Positions 22,861 through 34,568 of a DNA stretch of 64,000 bases are shown one piece after another. This DNA is from Hymenopellis radicata. Lineage: Eukaryota > Basidiomycota > Agaricomycetes > Agaricales > Physalacriaceae. Both the position numbers and the translations under genes were made by a program. The stretch spans positions 1 through 64,000 of the forward strand of contig JADNRX010000124.1 in the NCBI GenBank assembly GCA_015501595.1, read 5' to 3'. How positions within the stretch are numbered: the stretch's first letter is position 1; every line of letters begins with the position of its first letter. Under the pieces are notes generated by a model that was not told the DNA's origin, did no database searches, and saw only the letters and a list, made by a program, of their open reading frames with translations.

Positions 22861-23203
22861 CTGCTCAGATTTTTGACTCTGATGGTGCAGAAAGGGTCAA
22901 TTTAGGGTTCTGCCATGTTTCTAACTTATAAATATCATTTATTGTGGGTCCTAGCTACCCTTTCACCTGTTCCTGCCTGGTCCAATGGGTTATTAACACC
23001 CCTTCAGCGGGGGTGTTATTAACTGTTTAAATATCCAATGGTGCGATATTGGTACAGAAAACTGTCAATTAGAATTAGAATTTTAATTTTTTTTAATTTA
23101 GGTAGGGTTGTGGCGTGCGCCCGTAGGGTGGTGAAGTAAACAGTTTTAATTTTTCAGTAGCAGAGGGTGACTGCACCGTGCACTAGCGACGAGTGTAGGC
23201 TTA

Positions 23204-23827
23204 CAGTCATTAACCGGCCAATGACACAGCATCGGCCAATGATACACCCCCGCCAAACTCATCATTGCCGCCTCCTCTGTGCCCGGACTTTTGCTTAAAT
23301 TGTTTGTTGGGTTTGAAAACAATATTATACATTTTTTCTGGGGCCATGAGTCTCATCCATCGACAACGAAAGACCGAATATCACAGAATTGCTGAGAATT
23401 GAAATTCTCGAACACTCCAACAGCCATTCTACTTCGCTGCAGACTTCAGGAAATTTCCTAAATTCATTTTAAGCATCCTGAATGACATCCCGTGCGTGAT
23501 TGAACCCATAGGCACAGCGCGTGTTCAGAGTTGCAGATGTGTGTCATTGGAGTGTGTCGTGGGACACTGATCTGAGCGTTCTGATTGGTTCCACACCATT
23601 GATCCGAGGGTGTGTCATTGGGCTGTTTTCAGTCGATAAGGCCTCCTCGTAACTCAGTGATCTTACCCTCCTACCACTGCTTCTTACTCGATAGTACTTT
23701 CAGTGCCCGGAAATCATTTTTGGGTACATAATACAGCTCCTAGACTACCCAGATTGGCCCCTAACTATATTGTGCGCTATAGCAAGCCCATATGAATTTG
23801 GTCGTGTCATTGGCCGGTTAATGACTG
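23204..23827. mobile_element. MITE with TA target site and 24-bp perfect inverted repeats (624 bp)
   Basis: Ends are cagtcattaaccggccaatg with acac following, and its exact reverse complement. TA sits at 23202-23203 and 23828-23829. The interior carries further internal copies of ggccaatgayac near the left end. No open frame of note. Tc1/mariner-like by its TA target. Confidence 0.85.
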
Positions 23828-23829
23828 TA

Positions 23830-24370
23830 CGCAGTAAACCCTTAACCCGTGCCAGGTGTCGTAAACCAATTTTTTACTGGGCCTGTCTGACGTAGCTTTG
23901 TGGCGCCCAGGCTACTAAATTTTATTCACCTACAACCTGGACGTACAATTTAGGCCGGCCCTCCTTTTGCCGGAGGCTCCACCTTTCTTTGTGCAGATAA
24001 CAAGCACCTCACTACTGATGTGGTGCCCACCGCGACTACTACAGAGCTAATTCATATTCGGCGTCGTTAGTTCAAGGCGCCGCTTCTGGATGACGGTGGT
24101 GTGGAAACCTTTAAGCGTGGCTGGTCGCGACTCGACCCAACAACCTCAACAATGGACTAAATTATCATCTAAATCCAGTGAATATCATTCCCTGTTACAT
24201 TGTTACATCGATAGGCAGGTACGTAGTCTGTCGTGAATCCAATCCGCAGCCCAGGTAAAGTAAGAATAAGAAAGAATCAGAGACAGAAAAAGAAAAAGAA
24301 AAGTAAGAGACAACAGGATAGCAGGATAGTTTCATAACATAAATAGCAGCAGCAATACACAAACTCGTAT
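23830..24370. other. Gene-free stretch with an A/G-rich tract
   Basis: Nothing supported apart from a purine-rich stretch at 24258-24305 (repeated aagaaa/agagac), about 70 bp beyond the stop of the minus-strand gene that follows. Confidence 0.4.
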
Positions 24371-27300
24371 TCAGTTCGGAGGAATCGTTATTCGTAATAT
24401 ACGCCCGTTATTCGGGTCGTCGCTCGTCGAGAAACCGTGTCTGCACGCACACATCAGCGAGCCACAAGAAAAATAGGGAGGGACATACTCCTTCAAGGAA
24501 GCCAACACCTTGGTCTTCACGGCCCGCCCTTTTCGCATTATTCGTCCTCGGCGTCGTCACCAGCACAACCTTCTCCACCATGTTCACCGACAACAGCGCC
24601 GCGAGGCGGTCCTCCACAGCCTCCACCGCCTTGGGCGCAGTAAGCAAAGACACGTCCATCTCGTTGGACAACGATTCCTTGTTCTTGCCTTCACCAAGAC
24701 AGTCAGCCTCCTCCTAACATCCAAACAAGCAGAGGACTCACCACCAAGAAACTTGCGCTCAGCCCGATCATCCATCTTCGCCAGCTTGCTCCGCACCGCC
24801 GCCAGCGCCTTCGCCTTCTCCGGCGTACACTTCTCCCCAGACACAGCATCGTCCAACTCGGCCTGCTGCTTGAGATACTTGACCAGCTTCTCCTGATGCG
24901 CAATCGCATCGCGAAGCACCGAGCTCTCCGAGCGGACACTAATACTGCTGTCCGCAGAGGGAATAGGCGACGCCTGGCGGTCGCTCCACATTTCGGGGTA
25001 CGGCGGGGGCGGCGCATCGTCAGCATGCTCAGTGTCGTGCTCCGCTATAGTTGTTGTCGCGTCGCCCGTTGATGTACGCTCCGTCGCGACGTGAAGTTCG
25101 GAAGGAGTTGGCTCTGTTGGTGCCACCGAAAATGCTTTCGATATACTCGTACGAGGCGGATCCGCTGGAATCGGCGCTTCTGACGGCGTAGGCTCCGTTG
25201 GCGCTACGGAACCTGCTCTAGAGGGATTCGGGCGAGCTGACTCTGTCGAGAAATGAAGCTCAGTAGGCGTAGGCTCTGTCGGGGCGATGGACACGGCCTT
25301 GTGGGGCGCCTTCGCCGCAGCTGGCTCCGGGGCGGAGTGAAGTTCAGAGGGAGTCGGCTCTGTAGGCGCCACAGAGACTGCCTTGGACCAGGGATTCGAC
25401 GCGACGTGCAACTCGGATGGCGTAGGCTCCGTCGGTGCAACAGAAACGGCCTTGTAGGGCGCCCTCGTTGATGCTGATTCGCCTGCGAAGTGCAACTCGG
25501 TAGGAGTCGGCTCTGTCGGTGCCACAGAACTCGCTTTGTATGGAGCCCTCGAAGACACTGGCTCACTAACTTCAGACAGTGGCGGCTCTGTAGGTGCGAC
25601 TGAAGCAGCCTTGGTCCATGGATTCCTCGCTCGTGTGGGTTCGGTCGCGAAATGCAGCTCAGAAGGTGTCGGTTCTGTTGGTGCAACGGAGCCTGCCTTG
25701 GACCATGTCTTTGCTGACGCGGCTCAGTCGCCAAGTGCAGCTCCGAAGGTGTCGGTTCTGTAGGCGCTACCGAACCAGAAGGCGTCTTGGTACGTGTCGG
25801 TTCAGTTGCGAAATGCAGCTCAGAGGGAGTCGGCTCAGTCGGTGCCACAGACGCAGCCTTGCCCCATGCAGCTGGGATGGGTTCGAGGGTTGCAGTCGCC
25901 GGTGCGATAGACTCCGGAGGCGCGTGAACGTCACTGATAACGGATCCAGCTTTGCTGGGGGCACCAACAGCGGATCCTGCTTTACTGGGAGCGCCAACGA
26001 CCGATCCTGCTCTGCTGTGACCACCGCCGAAAACAGATGCGGCTCTGCTGAACACACCGAAGACGGATCCTGCTTTGCTAGGTGCACCGACGGCCGACGC
26101 AGGCTTACTTGGAGCATCAACAACGGACCCTAGTTTACTGTAAGCAGCGACAACCGATTCTGGTTTACTGGACGCACCAATAACAGACTCTGGTTTGCTA
26201 GACGCACCGACAACGGAACCTGGTTTGCTAGGCGCGCCAAGAGCAGATCCAGCTTTGCTAGGCGCACCGATAGCAGATCCAGCTTTGCTAGGAGCACCGA
26301 CGACAGAACCGGCTCTGCTGGGGGCACCGACAGCAGATCCCGCCTTGCTAGGGGCACCAATCGCTGACTCGGCTTTGCCGACAACAGACCCCGCCCTGCT
26401 AGGAGCGCCGACAGCAGATTCGGCTTTACTGGGTGCACCGACGACAGATCCCGCTTTGCTAGGCGCACCAACAACGGACGCGGCCTTGCTAGGTACACCA
26501 ACAACAGATGCAGCTTTGCTTGGAGCAGTATCACCAATAACCGATCTGTTACTTTCCGCGACAGGCGGCGGCACGGGCTTTGGTTCAGGTGTAGATCCGC
26601 CACTTGCACGTTGAATAGGATCAGCAGAAAGAGCGAGTGGTTGAAGCGGTGATGGTGAAAGCGCCGGTTGATCAATAGCAAATAGCGATGAAGGCGGTTG
26701 CACGATGTAAGAGGGTGAACCAAACTGAGCTGCAGACGCGAAAAGAGGTTCTTCGTCTTTCGGGGGAGGAGGAGGGGGAGTTGCGACCTGGGCGGGGACC
26801 GCTTCACTTCTCTCGACAGTTTCCCAGTCTTGGTCAAAGATGTCGCCGGTGTCTGGTGGATTGGGGATGTCGGGGATGTCGGCAGAGGCGGCATGGGTTC
26901 ATTGTCCTCCGGCTCTGGTTCGGGTGGAGGGGCTTCTTCCTCGAGGAGCTCGACCTCTTGCCTCGGGGTGGCGGGGTCCTCTGGGACGATGATTTCGGGG
27001 AGGTCGACGGGGTCTGGGCGTTGGGGGGTGGAGGTGGAAGAAGAAGAAGATGCGTAGCTAATGTCGTCGTCGATGTGAGTCCGCGCGAATCGGTCATGGC
27101 GCGTGAATCCAGTCGCAGTACCAATGTTCGTCGTTGTAAGACTGTCTGTATCCGAAAATGCGACTGGTCGAATGACGACCGAGCTAGTGCGCTCTGTGTC
27201 CGTTTCTGAGATCTCGCTTGGTGGATAAAAACCTGGGACTGGCCGACGGGGCAGGCGCGGTGTCTGCGGGACAGCGAGGGTGCGTGCGGGACGGGTCGGC

Positions 27301-27857
27301 GGAGCAGAGGACTCTGTTACTACCGACGGCGCTCGCGACGTTGACGAGACGACCGACGCCGTCCGCGAAGGAGAAAAGCGGACCGTGCGCGGTTTGGTGA
27401 ACAATGGGGGCATAGTGGGCACCGACCTGGTCAGCAGGTAGAGCTCCCTGCGCAGGTTATGCCATTTTCGGGGCATCCCCATGTCCTTCCACAGCGTCGG
27501 TGTAACGTCCGCTAATACCATCCCCAGCCCCGTCCATATCACCACCACCGCCAGCCGGGCCACGCTCTCCGTCACCAAAAAGTCCACAAAAAGGCGCACG
27601 CCATATCCGACATACGGGTCGAACGAATACGGAAACTTTTGCAGGAAATGGAGCAGCACGATGCCCTCCCAAAGGCCGACAATCGTCCCCGTGAGCTTGA
27701 GGTCGTGGTGGCTGACGATATCCACGACAAATCGAAGTCCAAGACCGGCGCCTATCGCGAGGATGCTGTCCATAAAGAGCCCAACCCGGTCGCTAACATG
27801 GAAAGACGAAGTCGACGATCTTGATGAATACGACAACACTGAGTTCACGATGCTCAT
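24371..27857 (-). CDS. Multi-pass membrane protein with two families of short tandem repeats; frameshifted as assembled
   Basis: Start chosen at 27857 (MSIVNSVLSYSSRSS); upstream codons look like leader. The N-terminal 130 residues contain three to four hydrophobic segments (LFMDSILAIGAGLGLRF, GIVLLHFL, LAVVVIWTGLGMVLADV), suggesting membrane insertion. A disordered Ser/Thr/Pro region follows. About 19 units of APSKAGSVVG type lie at about 26530-25920, and about ten units of KAxSVAPTEPTPSELH type at about 25860-25060. The C-terminal part is helical and charged (QEKLVKYLKQQAEL), then TAPKAVEAVEDRLAALL, faintly Smr-like, possibly ending RILRITIPPN at 24371. One-base frame changes occur near 26885, 25724, 24715 and 24565; the first three fit loss of one base from a CCC or GGG run. 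Function not known. Confidence 0.6.
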
Positions 27858-28576
27858 CGTGGTTGATAGCGGCGAAAGGCTCGTCGGCAACCCTTCGGCA
27901 TCGTACGTAGACCCTGCATGATTCAAGCTTTGGCCGCCTTGCTCGCTCTTTGTACGTCCTCTTGACGTCGCCGTTGGCGTCCTTGACACACTCGCTCGAC
28001 GATCGTGGCAGCGGCGTACGATGATCAGAACCCGTGGATGCAAAAAGTTTACTTTTCTCTTGACATCGCCGACAAGCCGTTTAGAGTTCGACAAGCCGCT
28101 CATGGTTTCACAACCAGACTACTCATGTTCTGTAAGCGTCTACACGATAAGCGATTCAAGTACGTCCTTAAACATGCCTCTTCCCCCATGTCAGGTTAGA
28201 AAGCGCACTCTCTGTTCCGAGACTAGCTCTATTCGTTCCGAAACATCCCGTCCATCCTTCACAAAGTTCTGTAACGAGACCCATCTGACGGAAACACGTC
28301 ACCTACAAATTCATCCCGGACGTTAATGCGTCGTTCACGCTGCTGCTGTGCCCGTCACTGCGGCACTGATGACTGAACACACTACTGGAGACAACGCAAT
28401 ACCGTGCTGCGACGTTCAATACACTCCGAGTCCAGAAGCCATAGCGGTCTAAACGACGGATCTGCCCCGAACCAGCGAGAACCTTGAGCGTCACCATCCT
28501 AGATTCCTGTCCGCGAAGTAGTGTGGCGTACTTCAACTGCGGATCGAAATAGTAATCTCATTCCTCCTTCTCTTCG
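27858..28576. other. Intergenic, nothing recognised
   Basis: Probably holds the promoter and leader of the minus-strand gene starting at 27857. No other feature is supported. Confidence 0.4.
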
Positions 28577-28790
28577 GACCTTCCAGCGACAACAAGCTAT
28601 CGATGATCTTCTTGCCCAGCTCAGGAATGGTTCTGTACCTACTCGCAGCCAGATCGTATCCCAGTCCGCTGTGCAATCGTCGGAGATGCCCCACCCGGAG
28701 TCCCAGAACCAGGCGTTATCGTCAGCTCCTCTGAGAGCTCCACTGTCCTGTCTTTAGCTTTACCCTCTACAAAATGTTCACCTCCTTGTA
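28577..28790 (+). pseudogene. Broken partial copy of the coiled-coil gene at 36076-37998
   Basis: About 200 bp closely match bases around 36915-37150. Both encode QAxDDLLAQLRNGSV followed by RSQIVSQSAV. The copy has an internal deletion (the STKLLGGN portion is missing) and runs into a stop. It has no start or flanking exons of its own. Best read as a dispersed duplicate fragment. Confidence 0.8.
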
Positions 28791-30244
28791 CCGTGAGTAT
28801 CTTGTTGCCTTCTCCTGATATATGTCCGCTGACGCTCTCAGCAAAGAGCTGTTGATTCCGCGTCGCGATGATAAAACGTCCCAATCCGTATGGACGGCGC
28901 CAGTAGTAGTATACCTGACAATCGACGCGAGACCTCGATTTACCTTGAGCACGATCCTCGTCATCACTCAAGTCCAACACAGGTACTGCATACTTGAGGT
29001 GATGAAATCGCATGCCTGCTTTTTGAGAATGGCGCGATTTGCCTGGAGATACTCACTCGCTCGCTCTCTATCGCATTCACTTGCGTCGCAGGTTCTATCA
29101 TCGTAGTGGCGCCAATCGGAGACGGGTTCTCCCTCTCCCTTCAGGTTGCGTCGCAATGAGTCAAATGAGGCAATACCGACTCCCGACACCCGCCTCTCGA
29201 GCGACCCGAATGAGTCGCCGAATCCGACCCAAATTGATCAAGTGACGGGTGGGCGAGTCAGGTTTTGTGTCAAAACAGATGCAAACTTTGACAACTGCCG
29301 CGTCGCGGCATCTCCCCAGTCGTGAGTTTTCACATTATCTTGCTGAACTTGGAGCGTTAAACGGGATGCGTTCTATAGAGCCGAAGCTAGCGACACACAC
29401 ATCCGTCTTCTTTGTGCGCGCCGTCCGTTCGGATTGTTCGAGCGCCTGTCCATCGAATCAAATTTCCCCATAATTATCAACCCTGGCTCGGAAAACCCCT
29501 TGATGAGATCCACAACTACTTTCCCCAGACTTTCCCCGAACAGCTCAATCTGTGGATCCCTCTGCGCGACGTTCCAGGTCAAAACAGACCAATTGCAAGA
29601 GTTCAGGAGAACCGTCGGGCTTCCTGAACTACCTCACTCACAGTTCTATCAAATTGCATGAAACTCTGCATCCAAACGAAATTCGGCTGCCGACTGTCAA
29701 AGCAAGAACCTTCACTGCCTCTGGTACACGCAAACGAAAACGGGGTTGCCCTCCGAATGACTCAAAAAACATGACTGTTCAAGGTTCGAACGACCCAGTA
29801 TCCATCGCGAATCAAGGGCGCACAAAATACGAGCAAACGAAAACCGGGGCGAAATGTAGTCAACTCAATGACTAAGCATACACATCGTGCCACACTCAAC
29901 GATCGGAATCTGCTAGGCTAGGTTGCCGTGGCCCGTGTGGAAGTCTATCTGCGCTCATGCATTAAGGTATGGCTTCGAAACTGAGCGGTAGCCGTCTCTC
30001 CGCGAAAGCTAGCGCTAGCAGACCAGTAACGAAGGGCAACTGAGGCGGACTTTCGACCGACTCACAGAGACGATGTTAATATTGAAATGAAATTCAAGGG
30101 AAGGATGGAGATCACTGATCGGCGCTGGAGCCAGGAGGCAACTTGAACTTTTTGCCGGATCTTTTTCTCTCGTGACACCATGATGGGAAGCATTCAAAAA
30201 GCGTCCATGTGTGCCTCTCTAGCCTTGGCTTCCCTTCTCCGCTC
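28791..30244. other. Gene-poor stretch
   Basis: Only short open frames on both strands, none with recognisable motifs or sensible codon pattern. The last ~50 bases before 30245 are the pyrimidine-rich leader of the MFS gene. Confidence 0.4.
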
Positions 30245-32210
30245 ATGACGACGCCAGAGTCCAAGCCTCCCTCCACTATCGAGGTGCACTCCCCCACGGA
30301 CGAGAAGAAAGAGCACCAAGATGATGCTCCTTCAGTTCCAGAGGATGACCAGATTGAGTACCCGTCGAGTGGGAAACTGGCGTTGATTTCTCTTGGTCTG
30401 GGGCTTGCAACATTCGTGGTAAGTAATAGACCTGTTCTACAGCTTTTGTTTGTTATTTAACATCATCTGAAGGTTGCGTTAGACAACACCATCATCGGTA
30501 TTGCTTAATGTTCATCAAACCTTTGAATCATTCTAATATTTTTTTCCATCAGCAACTGCTATCCCCACCATCACGACCGTGTTCGACTCTTTGAACGACG
30601 TCGGCTGGTATGGCTCGTCGTATCTGCTCACTATGACCTCTCTGCAACCATCCTTTGGAAAGATATATGCCAACTTTGACATGAAACTCACGTATCTCGC
30701 TGCACTGGTCATCTTCGAGGTCGGGTCTATCATATGTGCGGCTGCGACGTCGTCTACCATGCTCATTGTGGGACGCGCCATCGCTGGTGTCGGCGCGTCT
30801 GCCATCTTTTCCGGAGGGATGAATATCATCGGCTATTCGGTCCCCATAGAGAAGCGAGCAATGTACGTTGCGGCCCTATCCAGCACGTTTGGCCTCGCAT
30901 CGGTCGTGGGGCCCCTCCTAGGCGGAGCCTTCACCGACAAGGTTTCCTGGCGGTGGTATGTCTAATCGTTATCAGTGAATTCTTCTCACTCTAATAACCA
31001 CATAGGTGCTTCTGGATTAATCTCCCCTTTGGCGCCATTGCATTCTTGACCGTATTCTTCTTCTTCAAGTCGCCGAAACGGAAGACGTCGACTCTCACGT
31101 TGAAGGAAAAGATAGCACAGATCGATCTGCTCGGAGCGTTCTTCCTCATCAGTGGCGTCACCTGTCTCATCCTCGCCCTGCAATGGGGAGGCACAGTTTA
31201 CCCTTGGAACTCCTCTCGCGTTATTGGCCTGTTCATCGGCTTTGGGCTGATCATCGCCATCTTCATTGCGATCCAATTCAAGAGGGGACCGTACGCCACG
31301 ATCCCGCCAGCCATCTTCAAACAGCGAACCGTGCTCGTCAGCGCTCTGTACACTTCGCTGTTCAGCATGGCCATGTTTGTGTACGTCGCCCTTTCTATTC
31401 TCACTTGTTGATGCTTGAGTGATTGAACATCACGCAGCGCCATTTTCTACCTGCCATTCTATTTCCAAGCCATCAAGGCCACAAGCGCCGTGGGGTCCGG
31501 TATTCGCACCATCCCGTACTTGGTGTCCATCACCATCTCCTCGGTCATCGTGGGTGGCATGATCACCGTAACAGGCCACTATGCGCCCTTCCTTTGGATT
31601 GGCTCCGCTATATTTACAGTCGGATGTGCCATGATTTCCACGCTTGACGTCGATTCCAACACGGGCATGTGGTTCGGGTACCAAGTGCTTGCGGGCGCAG
31701 GTGGTGGTGCGAGCGTGCAGATTCCGTTTTTGGCTGTCCAGGTCGCATTGAGTCAAGCTGATATGCCCGTTGGAGGTAAGGCGCTTTTTCGTGTACACGC
31801 TGTACGTTTCTTCTGACACGGTACTTTCTAGTGGCGATTGTCATGTTCTTCAACTCGCTTGGTGGGGCGATTGCTGTTGCCATCGCGCAGAACATTTTCT
31901 CGAACCAGCTCATCAAGAATGTCCCCAAGTATGCGCCGAATGTCAACCCAGGGCTCGTGATAGCTGCGGGTGCAACGCACTTGCGCGAAATTGTGCCGCA
32001 GGATTCATTGGCGGGCGTGTTGGAGGCGTACGCCAAAGCTCTCCGGACGACTTTTATACCACCCATCGCGTTCGCAGGATTGGCTTTCCTTATTGGATTG
32101 GGGGTATGTCTTTCTGTCTCAACGCCACACCTCTCGACTCATCTCTGCGCCTCTAGATTGAAAGGATAAATGTTAAAGGACGAAAACTTGCACCGCCAGT
32201 GGCTGCTTAG
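30245..32210 (+). CDS. MFS drug:H+ antiporter (DHA2-like, about 14 membrane segments)
   Basis: Exons with continuous frame: 30245-30418, 30473-30497, 30553-30955, 31006-31380, 31438-31775, 31832-32103, 32157-32210. The N terminus is a charged cytosolic tail, then VALDNTIIATAIPTIT (the LDxTIxxxALP-type motif of this family), GWYGSSYLLTMTSLQPSFGK, GRAIAGVGASAIFSGG (motif with GxGA), and [20 protein letters not shown] (drug-antiporter motif C region). It ends KGRKLAPPVAA. Length about 550 residues is normal for DHA2 exporters. Such proteins expel toxic or secondary compounds at the plasma membrane; the substrate cannot be told. No biosynthetic core gene lies beside it. The 25-nt second exon is supported by the conserved motif. 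Looks intact. Confidence 0.92.
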
Positions 32211-32249
32211 ATTACTACTTATCATCAAAGTCTCACTCATCACATTCCT

Positions 32250-32412
32250 GCTCCTACTACATAGTACTTACAGTACTCAACTTAACGTATCTTATATGAC
32301 AAGCATTGTAATCTCTTTTCCGGTTTAGACTTGGTGCCATGGGGGACTTGTAAATTGATATTCTGAACAGCGACTACGTGCTCTATGGCACCCAAGTCAA
32401 TTGCAACGTGCA
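32250..32412. repeat. Direct repeat, copy A, downstream of the HET gene
   Basis: About 150 bp, from gctcctactac to agtcaa, closely resembling 34330-34502 in the same orientation, including tgtaatctcttttccggttt and taaattgatattctgaacag. Lies between the MFS stop and the HET stop. Confidence 0.8.
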
Positions 32413-32535
32413 GTCTCCCATTTTGGCGCGCGCTCTCAAGATCTTTGATGTCGCCTTCCGATCATCTCCCATGCGCATAGAATTACAGTTGGTGTTCATA
32501 GATATGTTGCTTATACTCGGAATACTACATCAGTA

Positions 32536-34193
32536 TCACTTGAAAGTACTATGAGCTGATTTCACGATCCCTCTGCTATACAGATCCGATGCTTCGTCAG
32601 GCTTCAGTCCGATTACATTCACCTTCTCAAGCTCTCGTCCGGGGCCAACCGAGCTGGGTTTGCATACCACCCATACTTCATAGTTCTCATTTCCCACCAG
32701 AGTATACCGCCCTTCCGAAATCTGCGATACTCTTTCGTGGGGAATATAGTACGTGAACGTCTGGCCGTTCTTGCTGTCACCGATAGTGATCCGGCCCTCC
32801 TTCCGTTTCCTGTTCCCTGCTGTGCGAGTCTTCCAGCTCGAGACGAGGCAGTTCAGGATACGAGGGCCGTCGTAGGCAGCGTATCCCGGCGTGCCCTTCA
32901 TTACCGCGACTTTGGCTCCCGAATGAACGCGTGTGGTTCTGACCGGGCGTGTGCTGTTGCCCATCAGCTGCTTCCACGATGGGCGCCACTTCAACGTGCC
33001 GTCCCCGGGTCTGGGGAAGTAGAAAAGCAAGTCTGCCCTGACGGACGACTGCATGTGCGAGACACATCGGTCCCATCCATCCTCGGCTTTCTCGTACTGG
33101 TTGTACACGGGCAAAGTTGGGCTTCGTAGGAGGACGCCGATCCCAGCAACCCTGTCAACGACATGCGTCGAGAAACGAGTGCTCATCTCCTCGATGATCT
33201 GGAAAGTCATGTTTGGGTCATGGTCGACGTCGCCTAGTTTGACCTCGAAAGTAGAAATGTGCTCCATGGCCTTCGCAAGAGACCGATCTCCGCCTTTGTA
33301 TGCCGCTGTCACGGGATCCGACATCCCCTTTGGAAGACCAGCAATAGCTGACTCGTTCTTTATCTCCTGCAGCGTCCATGCTCTCTTAAGCCAGTGCCGC
33401 TTATCATTCCATCCATCGTATCTGAATGCTCTGCCTAGCCCATTCATGTACCGGATAACCCGGTACGCAGCATCAGCATATACGTTCCCAATTGTGGGCA
33501 CGTCAATTGACCACTCCTTCAGCCGCGCCTCCTTCTCGCGAGACGACTCCGATTTTCTTTCCTGGCGGAGGCAAAGCACATCAAGCCAGCTATATTCCGC
33601 ACCCAGGTTCAACAGCTCAGTCCTCACGGATTCCAGCTCTGTCCCAGCTGGCAACGGGACGGGCCACTCCTTGTGGTTGACGGAAGTCAGCCGTGACTTC
33701 ATGTTGTCCGTCCAGCTGTGCGACACGGGATACATATTGCCTCGCGCATAATACCCCGTGATGCCCCGACCGCAACACCAGAATGGAACGACACGGTTGG
33801 CGTAGAGGTCCCATACCCTCCTGGGCATGATTTGATACGGACGCTGGATAGTTTTGCCATCGACCAGCGACCTCTCCCGCTCACGGTCGGATTCCGCTCC
33901 GCAGCCTCGAAGACTTTGAGTCCACGAGCAAGATCTGCTGGCCCCGCTTTCCATATCGGCCTCAGTCTCGCATAGGCTGTGCCAAGATCATATTTGCGAG
34001 AAATGCAAGTCCGCAAGACGGTTTCAGCGCCGCTGTGGCCTTTCTGAACTCTGGCGCCTGTAAGCCTGTTCAGTTCAGCGAAGAGGCCATCCACTCCTAG
34101 AGAATCGCACTGCTTCTTCGCATTTGCAGAAGAGAGAACGTGCTTCGAGCTTGGGCCTGAGTAAGGGCCTTGCTGTAGTGGGATAAGGGACAT
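32536..34193 (-). CDS. HET-domain protein of the basidiomycete type; one apparent frameshift
   Basis: Starts MSLIPLQQGPYSGPSSKHV at 34193. After YDLGTAYARLRPIW and FEAAER, the frame changes by one base near 33895 (gagcggaat; an intact copy would have ggg) and then runs to the stop at 32536. The second part contains RRVWDLYANRVVPFWCCG, SHSWTDNM, LLNLGAEYSWLDVLCLRQE and HWLKRAWTLQEI. The WLDxLCLRQ and RAWTLQEI blocks are the HET-domain core. HET proteins act in fungal self/non-self recognition and cell death; basidiomycete relatives are numerous and mostly uncharacterised. No NACHT or WD repeats follow, so this is a stand-alone HET. It is enclosed by near-identical direct repeats. Confidence 0.82.
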
Positions 34194-34329
34194 GGCTACT
34201 GCGTTACCCCATGGGTCGCTCTCTCTTTTATGTCGTGAGGCGAGACCGTCCTTAGCGCCCTACCACGCTCTCGGCGTTAAGCTCCACCCGACCATCAACT
34301 TGTGGTATCCAACGTTGGTCACCTGGACT

Positions 34330-34502
34330 GCTCCTACTACTAGTACTTACAGTGCTGAGTGCTCAACGTATCTTATTTGACAGCATTGTAATCTCTTTTC
34401 CGGTTTAGACTTGGTGCCATGGGGTATTTGTAAATTGATATTCTGAACAGCGAGAAATTACAGGCTTACGCCCGTGCGTCTATATACCTAAGTCAACATG
34501 CA
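34330..34502. repeat. Direct repeat, copy B, upstream of the HET gene
   Basis: Homologous to 32250-32412 in the same orientation, with a small insertion (tgctgag) and a different stretch after gaacagcga. It lies in the likely promoter of the HET gene and just past the 3' end of the feruloyl esterase gene. Confidence 0.8.
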
Positions 34503-34568
34503 TCCAAGTCTCCGGAGGACCACACAGTCAGAATCATCAACAGTCAGAATCGTCAAATGAGTATACCA

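Noticed and set aside
27858..28103. Upstream ATG at 28103 as start of the repeat-rich membrane protein
   Set aside because: The extra 82 codons are Arg/Ser-rich without pattern, and the hydrophobic domain follows naturally from the ATG at 27857.
29412..29875. Overlapping short plus-strand frames
   Set aside because: Three overlapping frames of similar length with no motifs; none stands out as coding.
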